Positions 21,101 to 30,800 are shown, counted from the first letter of the stretch. The stretch is DNA of 64,000 nt from Symbiodinium natans (GCA_905221605.1 CAJNDS010002612.1:456126-520125); one strand, 5' to 3'. Numbers and translations are program-made. Notes: generated by a model not told the origin, from the letters alone.

Positions 21101-22926
21101 ACCTCCAATGTCGATCTCGCCCTCGTCGCCACCAGTTCCCGCCTGATCTCCTCCGGGACAGCTCCCAGAATCATGCTGACTCCTCTCCTGTCAACACGAA
21201 CCCACCTGTTGTCCGAGAGCTCCTTCGGCGCGGTCGGCTTCAACGAGATCCTCACAAACTGGTCCGCCGCCTGGTACTGGTCATAGTAGGCTTGCGCTGC
21301 CTCCCGGACCAATCCCCACCATTCAGCAGATCCTGCACTGATATCCCCCATGACATTCTCCAAGCAATGAAGCCAGTCCCCGAAGTCCACTGAGGCCGCG
21401 TCACTCATCTCCGGAAGCTTCGGCATCTCCACCGACACTCGGCCCACTTCTTCTTGATTCTTGGCTGTCTTCCCGGAGATCACCTTCTCAAGACCTTCCA
21501 AGAGCTTCGTGACTGTGTCTGTTGTAGCCTCACTCCTTGGATGCGGCCCCACTCCCGCACTGGAGGCTCGTGACGCCTCCCCGCCAGGACCTTCACCGCC
21601 TTCTGCCACAGGACCACCATGTGCTCCGATCGACCCCTGCAGCGTAACCCCCTTTCCAGCGGCCATTGTACCTCCTCGGCCTCCATGAAGATATCCGCCA
21701 TACACTTCTGGCTCTCCCATTGGACTGCTCGGAACACCCTCGAACTCCACGCGCTTCAGAGCTGCTGGTAGCGGAGGCGGTCTCACATCCGGGGCGAAAG
21801 GGCTCTTTGCTCTTCCACCGACCTCACCAGAAGCTGAAGGTCTAGACAAGGGCACCACAGGAGCAGTTGACACCTGAGTCATATTCGGCAATGTAGATGC
21901 AGTGCCCGACACCTGTGACATAGGCCATGACGTAGGTGCGACGCCCGATACCTGTGACATAGGCAATGACGTAGGTGCAACGCCCGACTCCTGTGGCATA
22001 GGCAGTGACGTAGGTGCAACGCCCGACTCCTGTGGCATAGGCAGTGAAGTAGGTGCAGCGCCCGACACCTGCGACATAGGCAGTGAAGTAGGTGCAGCGC
22101 CCGACACCTGCGACATAGGTAGTGAAGTAGGTGCAACACCCGATGTCGCCCTCAATCTCTCCACCTCCATCCGCAGACGACTCGCTTCATGCCTGCTCGC
22201 TTCCAACTGCCCCAGGATCCCCTGCATCTGCCGCTTCACCTCCATCTCCACCGCCTCCTTGGTGCTGTCCCCGGAGCTTCCATCCCCTGACTGAGGGCCT
22301 CGAGCTCCCTGAGCGCTCCCATAGAGAAGCGGCGCTCTTCCCTCCATTTCCTGCATCTGCCTCCACTGTTCCTGCGAGAACAACGAGTCCCCCGGAGAAT
22401 CTTCCGGAGTCGGCCTTGCCAGAGCCCTCTGCCTTGTCCTCGATGGCGTCGGCGAAGGAAACGGAGAAGGGGCCCACAGAGGGCCTGTCTGGTGCTGGGA
22501 TCTCATCTCCTGAAAGAACGTCCCAATACGCTGCATCCATGCTGGAATGTTCCTTCTGCTTCCGAAGGCTTCCAGGCTCCATGCAGCAGCTTCCGACATG
22601 TTCGCGTCGGTCGTTGTGACCCCACCCATAACCAGAGTTCGGGCATCATGTTCCACTTGGCGTCCGCTCGGCGCTGCTGTCGCCATCCCGACCAGCTCAC
22701 CTCGCTGCCCATCCATGGACCATCCCGTCTGGCTCGCCGGGGAAGACACCATCATAGCCCTCATTGCCAACGATGTCTCACCAGGCCCTGGTAGTTCATG
22801 GCTCCCAACCTCGCCCAATCGCGGTTCTTCACGTGCGCTAGCGGTATTTGGGCTCATACCCTGCTGGGCATTGGGACCAAACTCGGAACTCAGGGCTTGT
22901 GCAAAGTCAGCATCTGAGGCTTCCAT
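18190..22926 (-). CDS. copia Gag-protease-methyltransferase-integrase N-terminus
   Basis: The frame opens at 22980. The ATG at 22926 lies in the 5' LTR and a second ATG at 22857 lies in the primer site, so either may start Gag. Counting residues from 22980: a 13-residue SGAAPTSLPMSQV-type repeat at 282-372; the Gag core at about 520-745; a CCCH finger at about 795-815 followed by a CCHC knuckle (CWTC...H...C) at 823-837; protease DSGATH at 976-981; and a C5-methyltransferase-like domain at 1180-1385 with LFAGRG (motif I), GGPPCRTFS (motif IV, catalytic Cys) and FEHP (motif VI-like). The integrase HHCC finger is at about 1447-1462 and the first integrase Asp is in LSLDVAGAF. The C-terminal 60 residues are frameshifted minisatellite and are not native. 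It encodes virus-like-particle protein, processing protease and a possible DNA methyltransferase. Confidence 0.93.
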   Translation of the reverse strand: MEASDADFAQALSSEFGPNAQQGMSPNTASAREEPRLGEVGSHELPGPGETSLAMRAMMVSSPASQTGWSMDGQRGELVGMATAAPSGRQVEHDARTLVMGGVTTTDANMSEAAAWSLEAFGSRRNIPAWMQRIGTFFQEMRSQHQTGPLWAPSPFPSPTPSRTRQRALARPTPEDSPGDSLFSQEQWRQMQEMEGRAPLLYGSAQGARGPQSGDGSSGDSTKEAVEMEVKRQMQGILGQLEASRHEASRLRMEVERLRATSGVAPTSLPMSQVSGAAPTSLPMSQVSGAAPTSLPMPQESGVAPTSLPMPQESGVAPTSLPMSQVSGVAPTSWPMSQVSGTASTLPNMTQVSTAPVVPLSRPSASGEVGGRAKSPFAPDVRPPPLPAALKRVEFEGVPSSPMGEPEVYGGYLHGGRGGTMAAGKGVTLQGSIGAHGGPVAEGGEGPGGEASRASSAGVGPHPRSEATTDTVTKLLEGLEKVISGKTAKNQEEVGRVSVEMPKLPEMSDAASVDFGDWLHCLENVMGDISAGSAEWWGLVREAAQAYYDQYQAADQFVRISLKPTAPKELSDNRWVRVDRRGVSMILGAVPEEIRRELVATRARSTLEVLCRLMVLYRPGSATEKSQLLKRLEEPGGATSPQEAVEMLRLWHRVYQRAKDLALITPDPSILLKALDGLVRKPLQENAEVTFRMQLLRYHLKVDITPSVDGVLAIHRAYLAEFEQLAMRKGPRKGGGAGGDAGSNGPATPKMRAIGGKNDQPGAQRDGSQGGGQLKPCRFFLTDEGCRRGKACKFEHAMDKDKRERCWTCGSKQHTSKTCPTKVKNEQQGPSPSTPKSGSGSPKKPEGPPETPSIQKVVEAEVSSSASTSVPASSSGSTTMEDPVQGVPVEQLLESAHRMMKAFIEGQQKAPTLKVLRCPERDLDDLPPLKKSVDWEAAMKNVGLKKTFNEEERMGLLDSGATHALRPATSRSELDSCFNAEVTLAGDQKVSLPQTQSGVILAEEAQPIVPLGSLVKSLGYEFVWNSRGCRLRHDSRPEIQVFTRSSCPEVRECDALRLIAELESQKVEASMQSIAELRTAIVAAKQKHPGGWKGYLQEYVRSGDMADGLRAVFEAPFMQHVPVENKTDVLEYIPKTPEEAWKLLKRMPLNRSRRRQLWRAKGWVVHLFAGRGVKGDPIRHVAGEILEVDIATGWDLLNKEVYALLLWAAMQRKIKAVIGGPPCRTFSLLRYRDTGAESTRMPKPVRSAEHLWGLPNLGPDDREMVKADNRLILRMVWLWLVAEASLEEDEVDQWTFDKVGFGFEHPDDPREFLDERNELWSLCPSVWRTHLMEELEEVLGLVKYQFDQGAYGHEQRKPTAFLANMQMNLRARDTRRETPRPTSSASMAVWAPGFRKEIARALLQRHLWEGTAQLRAMTAKEAAGWKDHLDAGHWPYRRDCAVCLAASGSGRPARKVLHRDAYVLSLDVAGAFRDLGIDEKKGRKYRFVLAGTYIYPKGYSVPKDQDIPLGEVPQAVSRRSTSSRSRFTRRSTSSRSRFTRRSTSSRSRFTRRSASSRSRFTRRSTSSWSTKGSGGGLV
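18227..18395 (-). repeat. 33-bp minisatellite inside the integrase coding region
   Basis: Four 33-bp units start at 18227, 18260, 18293 and 18326. A fifth at 18359 is only 22 bp long, and a partial sixth begins at 18381. In the downstream frame each unit encodes VPQAVDPDSPG. The fifth unit lacks 11 bp, which is not a multiple of three, so the upstream frame runs into RRSTSSRSRF-type repeats and ends at 18190. The repeat lies between the first and second catalytic Asp of the integrase. Confidence 0.95.
18825..19440 (-). other. C5-methyltransferase-like domain in copia Gag-Pol
   Basis: Motif I (HLFAGRG), an acidic residue ending the next strand (LEVDI), motif IV (GGPPCRTFS) and a Glu-containing motif VI-like stretch (GFEHPDDP) follow in the order of cytosine-C5 methyltransferases. 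The catalytic Pro-Cys is kept. At about 200 residues it is shorter than typical DNMTs, and a separate target-recognition domain is not evident. Confidence 0.8.
21895..22140 (-). repeat. 39-bp repeat in copia gag, about six to seven units
   Basis: Tandem 39-bp units encode SG(V/A)APTSLPMSQV-type peptides. The length is a multiple of three, so the frame is preserved, unlike the minisatellite in the integrase. Confidence 0.95.
22850..22861 (-). other. primer-binding site, half-tRNA (initiator Met) type
   Basis: Directly after the 5' LTR the element-sense strand reads GGGTATGAGCCC. This differs by one base from the complement of the anticodon loop and stem of eukaryotic initiator tRNA-Met (GGTTATGAGCCC). 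Drosophila copia primes from the same internal tRNA site. Here the site lies inside the gag reading frame (residues GMSP). Confidence 0.75.
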
Positions 22927-23159
22927 GGCGTATCGATTTTTCACTCCACTTGGCCTTCTAGGCGAGTAACATATCTGCACAACCTATACAATGTGCTGCT
23001 TTGAATGGCTCCATGCCATTGTTTTTTTTTGAAATACATGTTTTTCCTCACACTGGCTCAAGGTCCTTACGTAGCCCAACCCTTGGGTGTGTACAGCGGC
23101 GGGCAATCGGACCTTGTTCTTTACATGGCCTTCTTGTGAATCAACTTGACGCATCTGCA
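22862..23159 (-). repeat. 5' LTR of the copia element (298 bp)
   Basis: It is identical to the 3' LTR apart from a shorter T-run. It contains the upstream gag ATG (22926), so the first residues of Gag may be LTR-encoded. Confidence 0.95.
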
Positions 23160-23165
23160 TTAAAC
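23160..23165. other. target-site duplication, right copy (TTAAAC)
   Basis: It matches 13535-13540 and is followed by CCCTAAAA, the interrupted telomere-like target. Confidence 0.8.
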
Positions 23166-23763
23166 CCTAAAATCCCTTTGTACCGCAGGCAGAGTGCGAA
23201 GCCTCGCAAGTGGCAGCCATGGAGGAGAAGCAGCAGGTGATTCGTCTTTTTTTTGGGGGGGGCGGGGAGGGCGGTTGTTTTTGATTTTTTTGGGGGGAGG
23301 GGGGGGGGGTCGGGGGTAGGTGGTTTTGGTGTCTAGCATTCATGGGGGCTTAAGCTCTTAAAGTTCGTATTCGTCCTTTGGTTTGGGGGTTGGGGGTTGG
23401 TGGGTGCTATGGGGCGTTTAGGATGCTAAGCGGGTTGGGGTCCTGGGATTCATAAGGGGCTTTGAGGGCTGCCGCCCGGTCTGGTTCCAGCCACGGGCTG
23501 TGCACGTGGGTTCCTGTTGCCGCTTCGGTTTACGGGTTTAGGGCTGAGCGTTTAGGGTGTTGGGTTTAGGCTTGAGGGATACCCGTCCCGCTACCCCTCC
23601 TGCTAGATATACAGTATTTAAGTACAGACAATAAGTTGCTGCTGTGGGGAAGAAGCACAAATATAGATACATACATGCGAAATGTTTTAAATGTAAACAC
23701 TTAGACACATATAGTACAATTTGACATGCATCACACATACAAAACTAAATATACTTATATGTA

Positions 23764-23794
<31 letters not shown>

Positions 23795-23922
23795 ATAGAT
23801 TCTCCACCGATAAATAAATAAGTAAATGAATATATACATATATATATATACACATACATACATACATACATACATACATACATACATACATACATACATA
23901 CATACATACATACATACATACA

Positions 23923-23953
<31 letters not shown>

Positions 23954-24090
23954 GAATGTATATACAGATATATACATATGCATTCATGTGTATAAATAAA
24001 CAAAAGATAAAAATAAAACAAAATAAAATAAAATACACAAATAAATATGTATATATATATATACACATACATATACATATATATGTGTGT
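23166..24090. other. gene-less stretch with microsatellites
   Basis: A G/T-rich tract lies at 23245-23345. A short unique stretch is followed by (CTAT)n at 23762-23795, (ACAT)n at about 23848-23950, and A/T-rich simple sequence up to the LTR at 24091. No gene is seen; the long frames here are tetranucleotide-repeat artefacts. Confidence 0.8.
23848..23950. repeat. (ACAT)n microsatellite
   Basis: About 25 perfect ACAT/CATA units. Confidence 0.98.
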
Positions 24091-24384
24091 TGTGAGCAGG
24101 TCTAAGCACGCACGTTGCATGTGCAGAGCTGCCAGGACCAGTACTGTAGTCTTCTTTGCATGTGTAGGTTTGCAATTCGTTTCAATGCCAATTTTGGCTC
24201 AAGTACCGAGCTTGTGCCTTTGAGCACGGTAGAGTCGTACAGTAGCTCTTAGGTTGCTGTGCGGTCCGACCGGACGCACTCAGGCGTAGCTGCACAAGTG
24301 CTTGAACTCGCGAAGTCGTAAAACAGCGTGGCCGGGCTGTGATTGCATTGGCTTAGTGCAAGTCCAGTGCTGGTCGACTTCACA
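24091..24384 (+). repeat. 5' LTR of the 17.3-kb element
   Basis: It begins TGTGAGCAGG and ends GACTTCACA. It is identical to the 3' LTR except G instead of A in AACAGCGTG(G/A)CCGGG. Confidence 0.97.
24187..24203 (+). promoter_or_regulatory. spliced-leader-like sequence in the LTR
   Basis: GCCAATTTTGGCTCAAG matches the last 16 bases of the dinoflagellate spliced leader (GCCATTTTGGCTCAAG) with one inserted A. The 13-base ATTTTGGCTCAAG is exact. It recurs in the 3' LTR at 41189-41205. It could be a captured leader relic or coincidence favoured by its small palindrome. Confidence 0.45.
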
Positions 24385-24402
24385 ATTGGGGGCTGTTCTG
24401 GG
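24385..24402 (+). other. presumed primer-binding region
   Basis: The bases after the 5' LTR read ATTGGGGGCTGTTCTGGG. TGGGGGCTG from 24387 has the TGG start expected for a tRNA 3'-CCA primer, but I cannot name the tRNA. Confidence 0.35.
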
Positions 24403-24460
24403 AAACGTACAGCTCTTGTGCCTACGGCCCGAGTGGGCAAGCATTGCTTTGCTTGTCTGT

Positions 24461-24565
24461 CGCGGTCCGTGACCTGGACGCGTGGACTGTGTGCCACGCT
24501 TGCGGCCTGTTAACCAAGGCGCGGCGCTTCGCGTGCCACGCCTGCGGCCTGTTTACCAAGGCGCG
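24461..24565 (+). promoter_or_regulatory. three bulged-G hairpins in the leader, just before the first ATG
   Basis: Hairpins lie at 24461-24482 (inner stem TCC/GGA, loop GTGACCT), 24501-24523 and 24543-24565 (inner stem CCT/AGG, loops GTTAACCA and GTTTACCA). Each has an outer (C/T)GCG-CGCG stem and one unpaired G on the 5' side. The last two belong to a tandem duplication. The ATG at 24569 follows the third hairpin by three bases. Confidence 0.7.
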
Positions 24566-24568
24566 GCA

Positions 24569-24835
24569 ATGTCCGCAGAGGTAGCAGGTCAGGCCGAGGG
24601 CGTCACCCTCCTCGAAGCTATCGAGGGTGGAGACGTTCCCTATCCCGAGCGGATGAGCTACGTCGCTTGGCTTAAGTGGCGTAGGGAGACTGGCAGCCGT
24701 CCGTTGTCCAAGCGGGATGGGATCAGTACTACGCCAGAGCAAGAGGCGGCTCTCTGGCGGAAAGTCATGAAGTTCCTCCATGACGCCGAAGACGAGGACG
24801 GGGGTGGGAAGGGGAGGGGGTGGCCTCCGAGCTAG
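24569..24835 (+). CDS. small leader frame or Gag N-terminus of the 17.3-kb element
   Basis: An 88-codon frame starts at ATG 24569, directly after the hairpin cluster. It is acidic and ends in a Gly/Lys stretch. It has no known domain. It overlaps the main Gag frame in a G-rich run (24799-24820), and the main frame has no ATG until 24910. The simplest reading is that this is the true N-terminus of Gag, joined by a -1 frameshift or interrupted by one missing base. As an alternative it is an independent leader peptide. Confidence 0.55.
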   Translation: MSAEVAGQAEGVTLLEAIEGGDVPYPERMSYVAWLKWRRETGSRPLSKRDGISTTPEQEAALWRKVMKFLHDAEDEDGGGKGRGWPPS

Positions 24836-27800
24836 TCCCTGAGGCCTCGGGCGCTGGAGGCGACAGTCCGCCGCGGGTGGACGTCAGCGCCGCGGCTAGG
24901 GAGCTGGCCATGGTCCCTACCGGTGCTGCCTATGTCCCTGCTACGGCACCAGGGTCCCGCCCGGCGGGACCGTCCGGTCCGCCGTCGACAGCAGGTTCAG
25001 TGCCAGGCACCGCAGAGGGCTTGCAGGCGGAGCTGCGCGCGATTTTCCGTCCAGACCAAGAACCGGTCGCGGACTACTTGACGCGCGTTTCGCGGATTGT
25101 CCTCGCGCTGAAGGCGCATGGAGTCACGGTGAGCTCCCGTGACCTTGACGCCTTAAGCACCAAAGCCACCCTCCTTGCGGATGAGTTCTCCAAGATAGGC
25201 GGGGACTGGCATCCGACAAAGATGGTCCGTCGGCTGCGGACCAGATTCTCGGTCGCGGCTTTGCGCGGTGGCGAGGACCCCGAAGACGCAGAGGAGATTC
25301 AGCGTGAAATCCAATGCATCGGGGAGCTTATCCTCGCGCTAGGGGGAAAAGAAAGCTCGAGCCAAGAGAAGGTTTGGAGCTCCCCGTCCGATGTGCCAGT
25401 TGAAGCCGTGGGGCCGCGTTCCCCAGGGCTCCCACAGCCTGCGACTGCAAGTGGGTTGGGGGTAGGTTTGGACCGTGGAGGTTTGCACACTGCCGAGGTT
25501 GCAGGTGGTCCTTCCGCGGCCCGTGACCTGGGCGCGACGGACGGCGATTCCCCTTTGCGCGCGAAGCTTGCGGCGCTGGAGATGGAGATAGAAGCCCTGA
25601 AGCGAGGTTCAGACGGCGGAGGTTCGCAGACCGGGTCCCAAAACCCGGCGGGCGATTTTGCCGCACTCGCCGCCCAAACTGAAGCGCTGAAAGAAGCGTT
25701 AGCGCAGAGGGGCGGGCAAAGCTCCATAACTACGGTCAAAACTGACCTCACGTGGCCGACGCTGACCGACGACAAGTCGGACGCGCGAGACGTTGTCCTG
25801 TTCTACGAGGAGTTCGAGGACGTCTGCGCGCTGGCCAACAACTGTCGCGGTATGAGTGCGCGCGAGAAGCTGCTAGCGCTACGCGGGCGCTGCCGCGGCT
25901 CGCGCATGAAGACGTACACGAACGCCTACCGCGCAGCGTGGAAGTCGGGAGAGGTTCTCTCCGACCCACAGGCGGTGTACGACCGCATCAAGAACAAGCA
26001 CTTGATGTTCGGGGAATCGCGGGAGGAAAGAGAAGTCCGCGTGGATGGTGAGCATGCCTCCCTCGCTAAGGGCAAGCTCACAGGCCACCAATTCGAGCCT
26101 TTGTTTGAGGCATCGATCGCGGACCTTGAGGCGGTGGGTCTTGGGAAGACCCCACGAGAGTTGTATCTCTCGTACCTCCGCAAGATGCCCCCGTATCTCC
26201 AAAAGGAGATACGTAACGACAAGCGGTTGTGGCCCGGCGATCCCAAGGATGGCGGGCTGAGAGGGCCGCAGACTTGGGAGGAGAGTCACAAGGTCGTCTT
26301 GGAGTACGAACAGAGGGAAGCAGCTCACCGGGCTGTTTCCCACTCTGTGTACTCCACGACCGGCTCTCCGAGCGCGGACCCGTCGGTCGCGCTAGCCGAG
26401 GCTCAGAAGGAGATTAAGAGCCTCAAGGCCGCCGCCAAGGCTGCTGCGAAAGGAGCAGCTGCCGCGGCCAAAGCTGGCGCGGATCAGACGTTTGCCGCTG
26501 CGTCGAAGGGAGCTGGCAAAGGAGCGGACAAGAAGATCTGCTTCCACTTTCGCGACCACGGGAATTGCCCGAAAGGGGATGCCTGCCCGTACAGCCACGA
26601 CAAGGAGCTTCGCAGAAAAGCTCTCGCGGCCAAGAAGGGTGACCAAACCTTTGCCACGGCGAAAGGCAAGGGCAAGGGGAAGGGAGGTGGCAAGGCAAAG
26701 GCCAACGCAAAGCCTAAGGCTGCGGCCAAAGGCGCGGCAAAGCCACCAGGCACTGTTTGCCCCTTTTTCTCCAAGAATGGGTCGTGCAAGAAAGGAGCCA
26801 GCTGCGACATGGTCCACAACCTGACGACCTCAGGAGGGACGCCGGCCTTGCCTGCCAACTGGGCCCCGCCCTCCGGTGCTTCCATGTCTAACCCCTTCGC
26901 CGCGTTCAGTGTCCAGATAGGCAGCTCAGGCGTCCAGGCAGGCGTCTCAGGAGCCGCAGGACGCGCCGCGGTGCAGCAGCACGCGCTTCCGTTGAGCAAG
27001 GGCGGGCGGGACAAGTTCGCCACCCTGGACGATCTGCCGAAGGACTGGTGGAACCTGGCGGACAACGAGCCAGGAGGCTACCAGTACAGGACGGTAGTCC
27101 AGGTGCTCGACCGTAAGGTCGAGTGCATGCTCGACGGATGCGCCGGCGCAAACCACGTGACAGAGGAACTCGTGGTGGGCATGATGAACCGGGCTGCAGA
27201 GCTGGGGATCGGCACCGAAGATCCCGGCTTCCCGGTCGTGAGACTCGAAAAGTGGGTCCACCCCGAATACGTGCATGGCATTGCTTCGGGAGCCCCCGTT
27301 CCTCTGAAGGGGGCAGCAGTCTTGCGCGTCACGCTGCTGGAAGGCAGGACGGCGGACGACTGTCGCCCCAACACTGAAATTTTCGTGCGATGCAAAATCG
27401 CAGCCAGGGGGACGTCCGATTGGCACGGACTGATCCTCGGCGGCAGAGCGTTGGACTGCGCCGGAAGGATGGGCCTGGGTTTCAGGCCGGGTCCCGACTT
27501 TCACGTCCTCGACACGCTGGGAATCAGGATGCCCAGATGTGAGGATCACAGCAAGACCCGGAAGGACAGGGCCTATGCCTTCGAAGCGCGGTTGTCAAGC
27601 CTGGACGACGCGTCATGCACCGAGCCTGGGGGCGGAAGTCGTGAGCTTCTCCGCTATGACGGGGAAGAGCCGCTCGAGCTCTCGCCAGGTGATGGGGTGC
27701 TGGTGCCAGTCGTGCGGGAGACAGGAGTCTCCGCAGAGGGATCCCTGTCCGAAGTTGTGCTTCCGGTTGAGTGTGGGGTTGAGGCTGTGCCAGGTCTCTG

Positions 27801-30800
27801 GCCCACAGGAGAGGGTAAGGGGTTTGTTTTGCTCGCAGCCCAAGAGTGTGACCACTCTCTCCAGCCGGGCGAGGTTGTTGCGGAAGTGCGTTCCGGCCTC
27901 GTCAGCACTGCGGCTTGTGGTTGTGGCGCGATTGAGACGGTGTTCGAGTCGGAGCCGTCTCCGCAGGCATGTGCGGATTGTGGGGTCGCCGTTGCTACGG
28001 TTGACCATGACCCGTGCTTTGCTTGCGGGTCCGCGTCCAGGGCCGCGGCAAGAAGCTTCCAAGGTTGTTCCTCGTGTGCGCGGTCCTTTGGGCGGCTGCG
28101 TACCGGCGCCAGGATCGGTGTGCTATCGGTCCTTGCTGCGGTGACTGTTCTCGCTTCGGTGTGGGGCGGGAGCGGCCCGGTTGGGCGCCCTGTTGAGGAG
28201 CCTGGAGTGCTTACTTGCTTGGACCACCTTCCAAGCGTCGACAGCTGGTGGGAGGCGCCGGGTGGTTACGCGTCTGTGTGGGGTAGGCGCCCTGCGCAGA
28301 AGGACCTTGAGACCCTGGCGGTCGAGAAGGCGCCTTACGAAACGTGCTTGCTTCAGCGCGCAGGTGAGGCGTGGCGTCTTTGGGACACGAGGGATTTGCG
28401 TGTGGCGGAAAGCGTTGCGTGCAGCGATGAGGTTCCCGTCACCGAACGCCTCGCGGTCTTTAGGACGCGCAAGGGGCCACGCTGGGCTGGCTGGCGTGAG
28501 GGATCGGCCACGGCTGGAAGAGGCGCAAGTGACGCTGTGCGCCCAGCAGACGCGGTCGACACGGCGCGCTGCCCGAGCTATCATATCGTGGAGAGCTGGG
28601 ACATCGATAAGATGATCGAGGAGCCTCCAACGGACTATTATTATGAGCAGCTCGCGGCAGATATGCGCGCCCGGCACCCTAAGGCGTGCCCGCACCTCCT
28701 CGACCACCTCGTTTCCTTAGAGGGTTTCCTAGACAAGTCAATCTTGTTTGGGTTCTCCTTTGGAATCAGCAAGGCCGAAGTTTGTGTCTCCAAAGGCAAG
28801 CTCCTAGGACACAACATTGGGCGGGACGGGAGTTCGCCTGACGAAGAGCGTTGTCAGGCGGTGATTGACTTTCCCCCGCTCTGGGAGAAGCTTCACATTC
28901 AGCAATTTTTGGGTTGCGCAAATTGGTTGCGCGGCTACCTGCCTGTTGAGTATGGGCACGCAGCCAAGATTTTAGGGCAGTGGCAGAAGCCAGGCGCCGT
29001 CTTTCCTGAAGGCGGGCTGGGCTCAGCCGCCACCGAGGGTTGCAAAGCCTTTAAAGCGATTAAGCGCATGATGCAGAACCGCATCAATTTGGCTACCTTC
29101 GATGAGGCCTCTGCTGCGGATGGGTCGTGTCCCCTTGAGCAGATCGCGGATGCGTCGGGCATCGCGGTAGGGGGCAGCGTCGTGCAGATGACGCGTGACT
29201 TGAGTCAGCTCAAAGTGCTTATGACGCACTCAAAGAGCTTGACCCCCGCGCAGCAGAACTGGCCGCCCTTGATACAGGAGGCGTTTGCCCAGCTCGAGGT
29301 AAAGCGGGCGACACGCCGCATGTTTGGCTCTATTCGGACTCTGTGTTGGACAGATCATGCCAACCTTACCCGAGCGCAAACGTCGGACATCGGAATGGAT
29401 CCGAAACTCGTCCGGTGGGTTGCGGAAATCCTTATGGATGGGTCCGAAATAAGGAGCCTTAGCGGTCGCTCAGCGACGCTGGGTGACAGTTTTAGCCGCA
29501 ATCCCAAGGATCGGGATGCGCTCCTTGCGGCAAGGACGAAAGATCTCGAGGGCCTTTCGGGCCAACTCCGAGGTTTCGACCTGGACCAGTACCTCGGAGA
29601 GGGTACTGAGGGTGACGGACCCGTGCCCTGGGCGGTCGGCAACGACGCCGTCCCAGAGCCTGCGGGCCGTGTCCAGGCCGCGGCTGTGCCGATGTGCGTC
29701 GTCGCAGCCCTTCCGGTGCGCGTCATGGTTGTCTTTGACTACGCGCGTTGGAAAGAGCAGGACGCAGAGCTGACTGAGATCAGGCGCGTCTTCCAAGCGA
29801 GCCTCCCTGGAGTTTCTGTGGCTGTCAGGGGTTGTTGGGGTCCGTTTGAGGATACCGACGGGCTTGCCTCGCATTTCGATTGCGGGGCCGGCAGGCTCGC
29901 AGGGACCAAGAAGATCAAGCGGATCAGGGTCGACTTGCTTACTTCGTGTGCCAAGGTTCTTAGGGAAGCTTCGGGGTTTCGTCCGCAGTTCCTCGTAGGA
30001 CTTGGGCAAGGCGGGCTGGTCACAGCCGTCCTTAGGTGGCCTTTGGTTGTTGAGCTCACGCTCCAAGCAAGGAACCTGCAGCGCAAGGAAGCTAGGGCTG
30101 TAGGAGAGGCTTGGGCAGGCATCAAGGCTATCTGGGCGGTGCGGCCACGCCTTTGGCGCACGCAGCAAGGCCACTTGGAAGTGGCCGAGGCTTGTCCGGA
30201 ACTCAAGAAGGATTTTCCGGAGCCTCCCCTGCGAGGTTTTGGGATCGTAGGGAAGCAGGCATTGGGGGCGGAAGTTCTGCGGTCCTTGAGGCTGGACGCG
30301 GTTCGTTCCATCGATGATGCCAGCATTAGAGGAATGCTGGACGAACCGTCACGACCCCTCTGGGACCATGAGGGTCTGTGCATCTGCGGCAAGCGGACCT
30401 ACCTGTTTTCTCGCTGCCCCGCCTGCATCGAGAAAGAGGCAGTCGATACCTCGGTAGAGATAGCCGAGCGGGAGGAGCCCGAACCTCCGCTTGAGGGCGA
30501 CCTTGAGGCCCATGAGGTGGGCCTAGAGGTCAACTCCGTCCTTGCAACTTTGGATAGGACAGGAGGATTAGTTAGGGTTAGGTCCTCAACCATCCAGCAA
30601 TGGGCGGTAGGGTTCAGGACTACGCCCAAAGATGCTCCAGTTCCCACAGCATATGGCATGCTGAGTGGGAAGATATGGAAGAAGAGCCATTCCATGAAGC
30701 TCAGCCTCGGCTCCCAGCACAAGGATCTTTCCAAGTGGGGCGATGTGAAGCCTTACTGGACCACATGGGTGGTTAGAGAAGATGGTGCTGTGGTGGCGGG

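Larger units (their letters stand above)
13541..23159 (-). mobile_element. Ty1/copia-type LTR retrotransposon with C5-methyltransferase domain, complete (9.6 kb)
   Basis: Two near-identical LTRs with TG...CA ends, a TTAAAC target duplication, a primer site beside the 5' LTR and a purine tract beside the 3' LTR delimit the element, which reads on the minus strand. The coding order is Gag, zinc fingers, DSGA protease, C5-methyltransferase-like domain, integrase, possible dioxygenase, RT, RNase H and a membrane tail. Integrase before RT is the Ty1/copia order. Retrotransposons carrying cytosine methyltransferases are established in dinoflagellates. The LTRs differ only in the length of one T-run (12 versus 9), so insertion is recent. 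The frame is broken once, inside a minisatellite in the integrase. Confidence 0.95.

Noticed and set aside
13998-22969. Numerous plus-strand frames inside the copia element
   Set aside because: They are antisense shadows of gag and pol; domains lie on the minus strand.
23783-24175. Minus-strand frames rich in Met-Tyr-Val-Cys
   Set aside because: They translate the ACAT microsatellite.
26463-26482. Further bulged-G hairpin (inner stem CCA/TGG) in gag
   Set aside because: The stem fits but the loop AAGC does not; chance is likely in GC-rich Ala/Lys codons.
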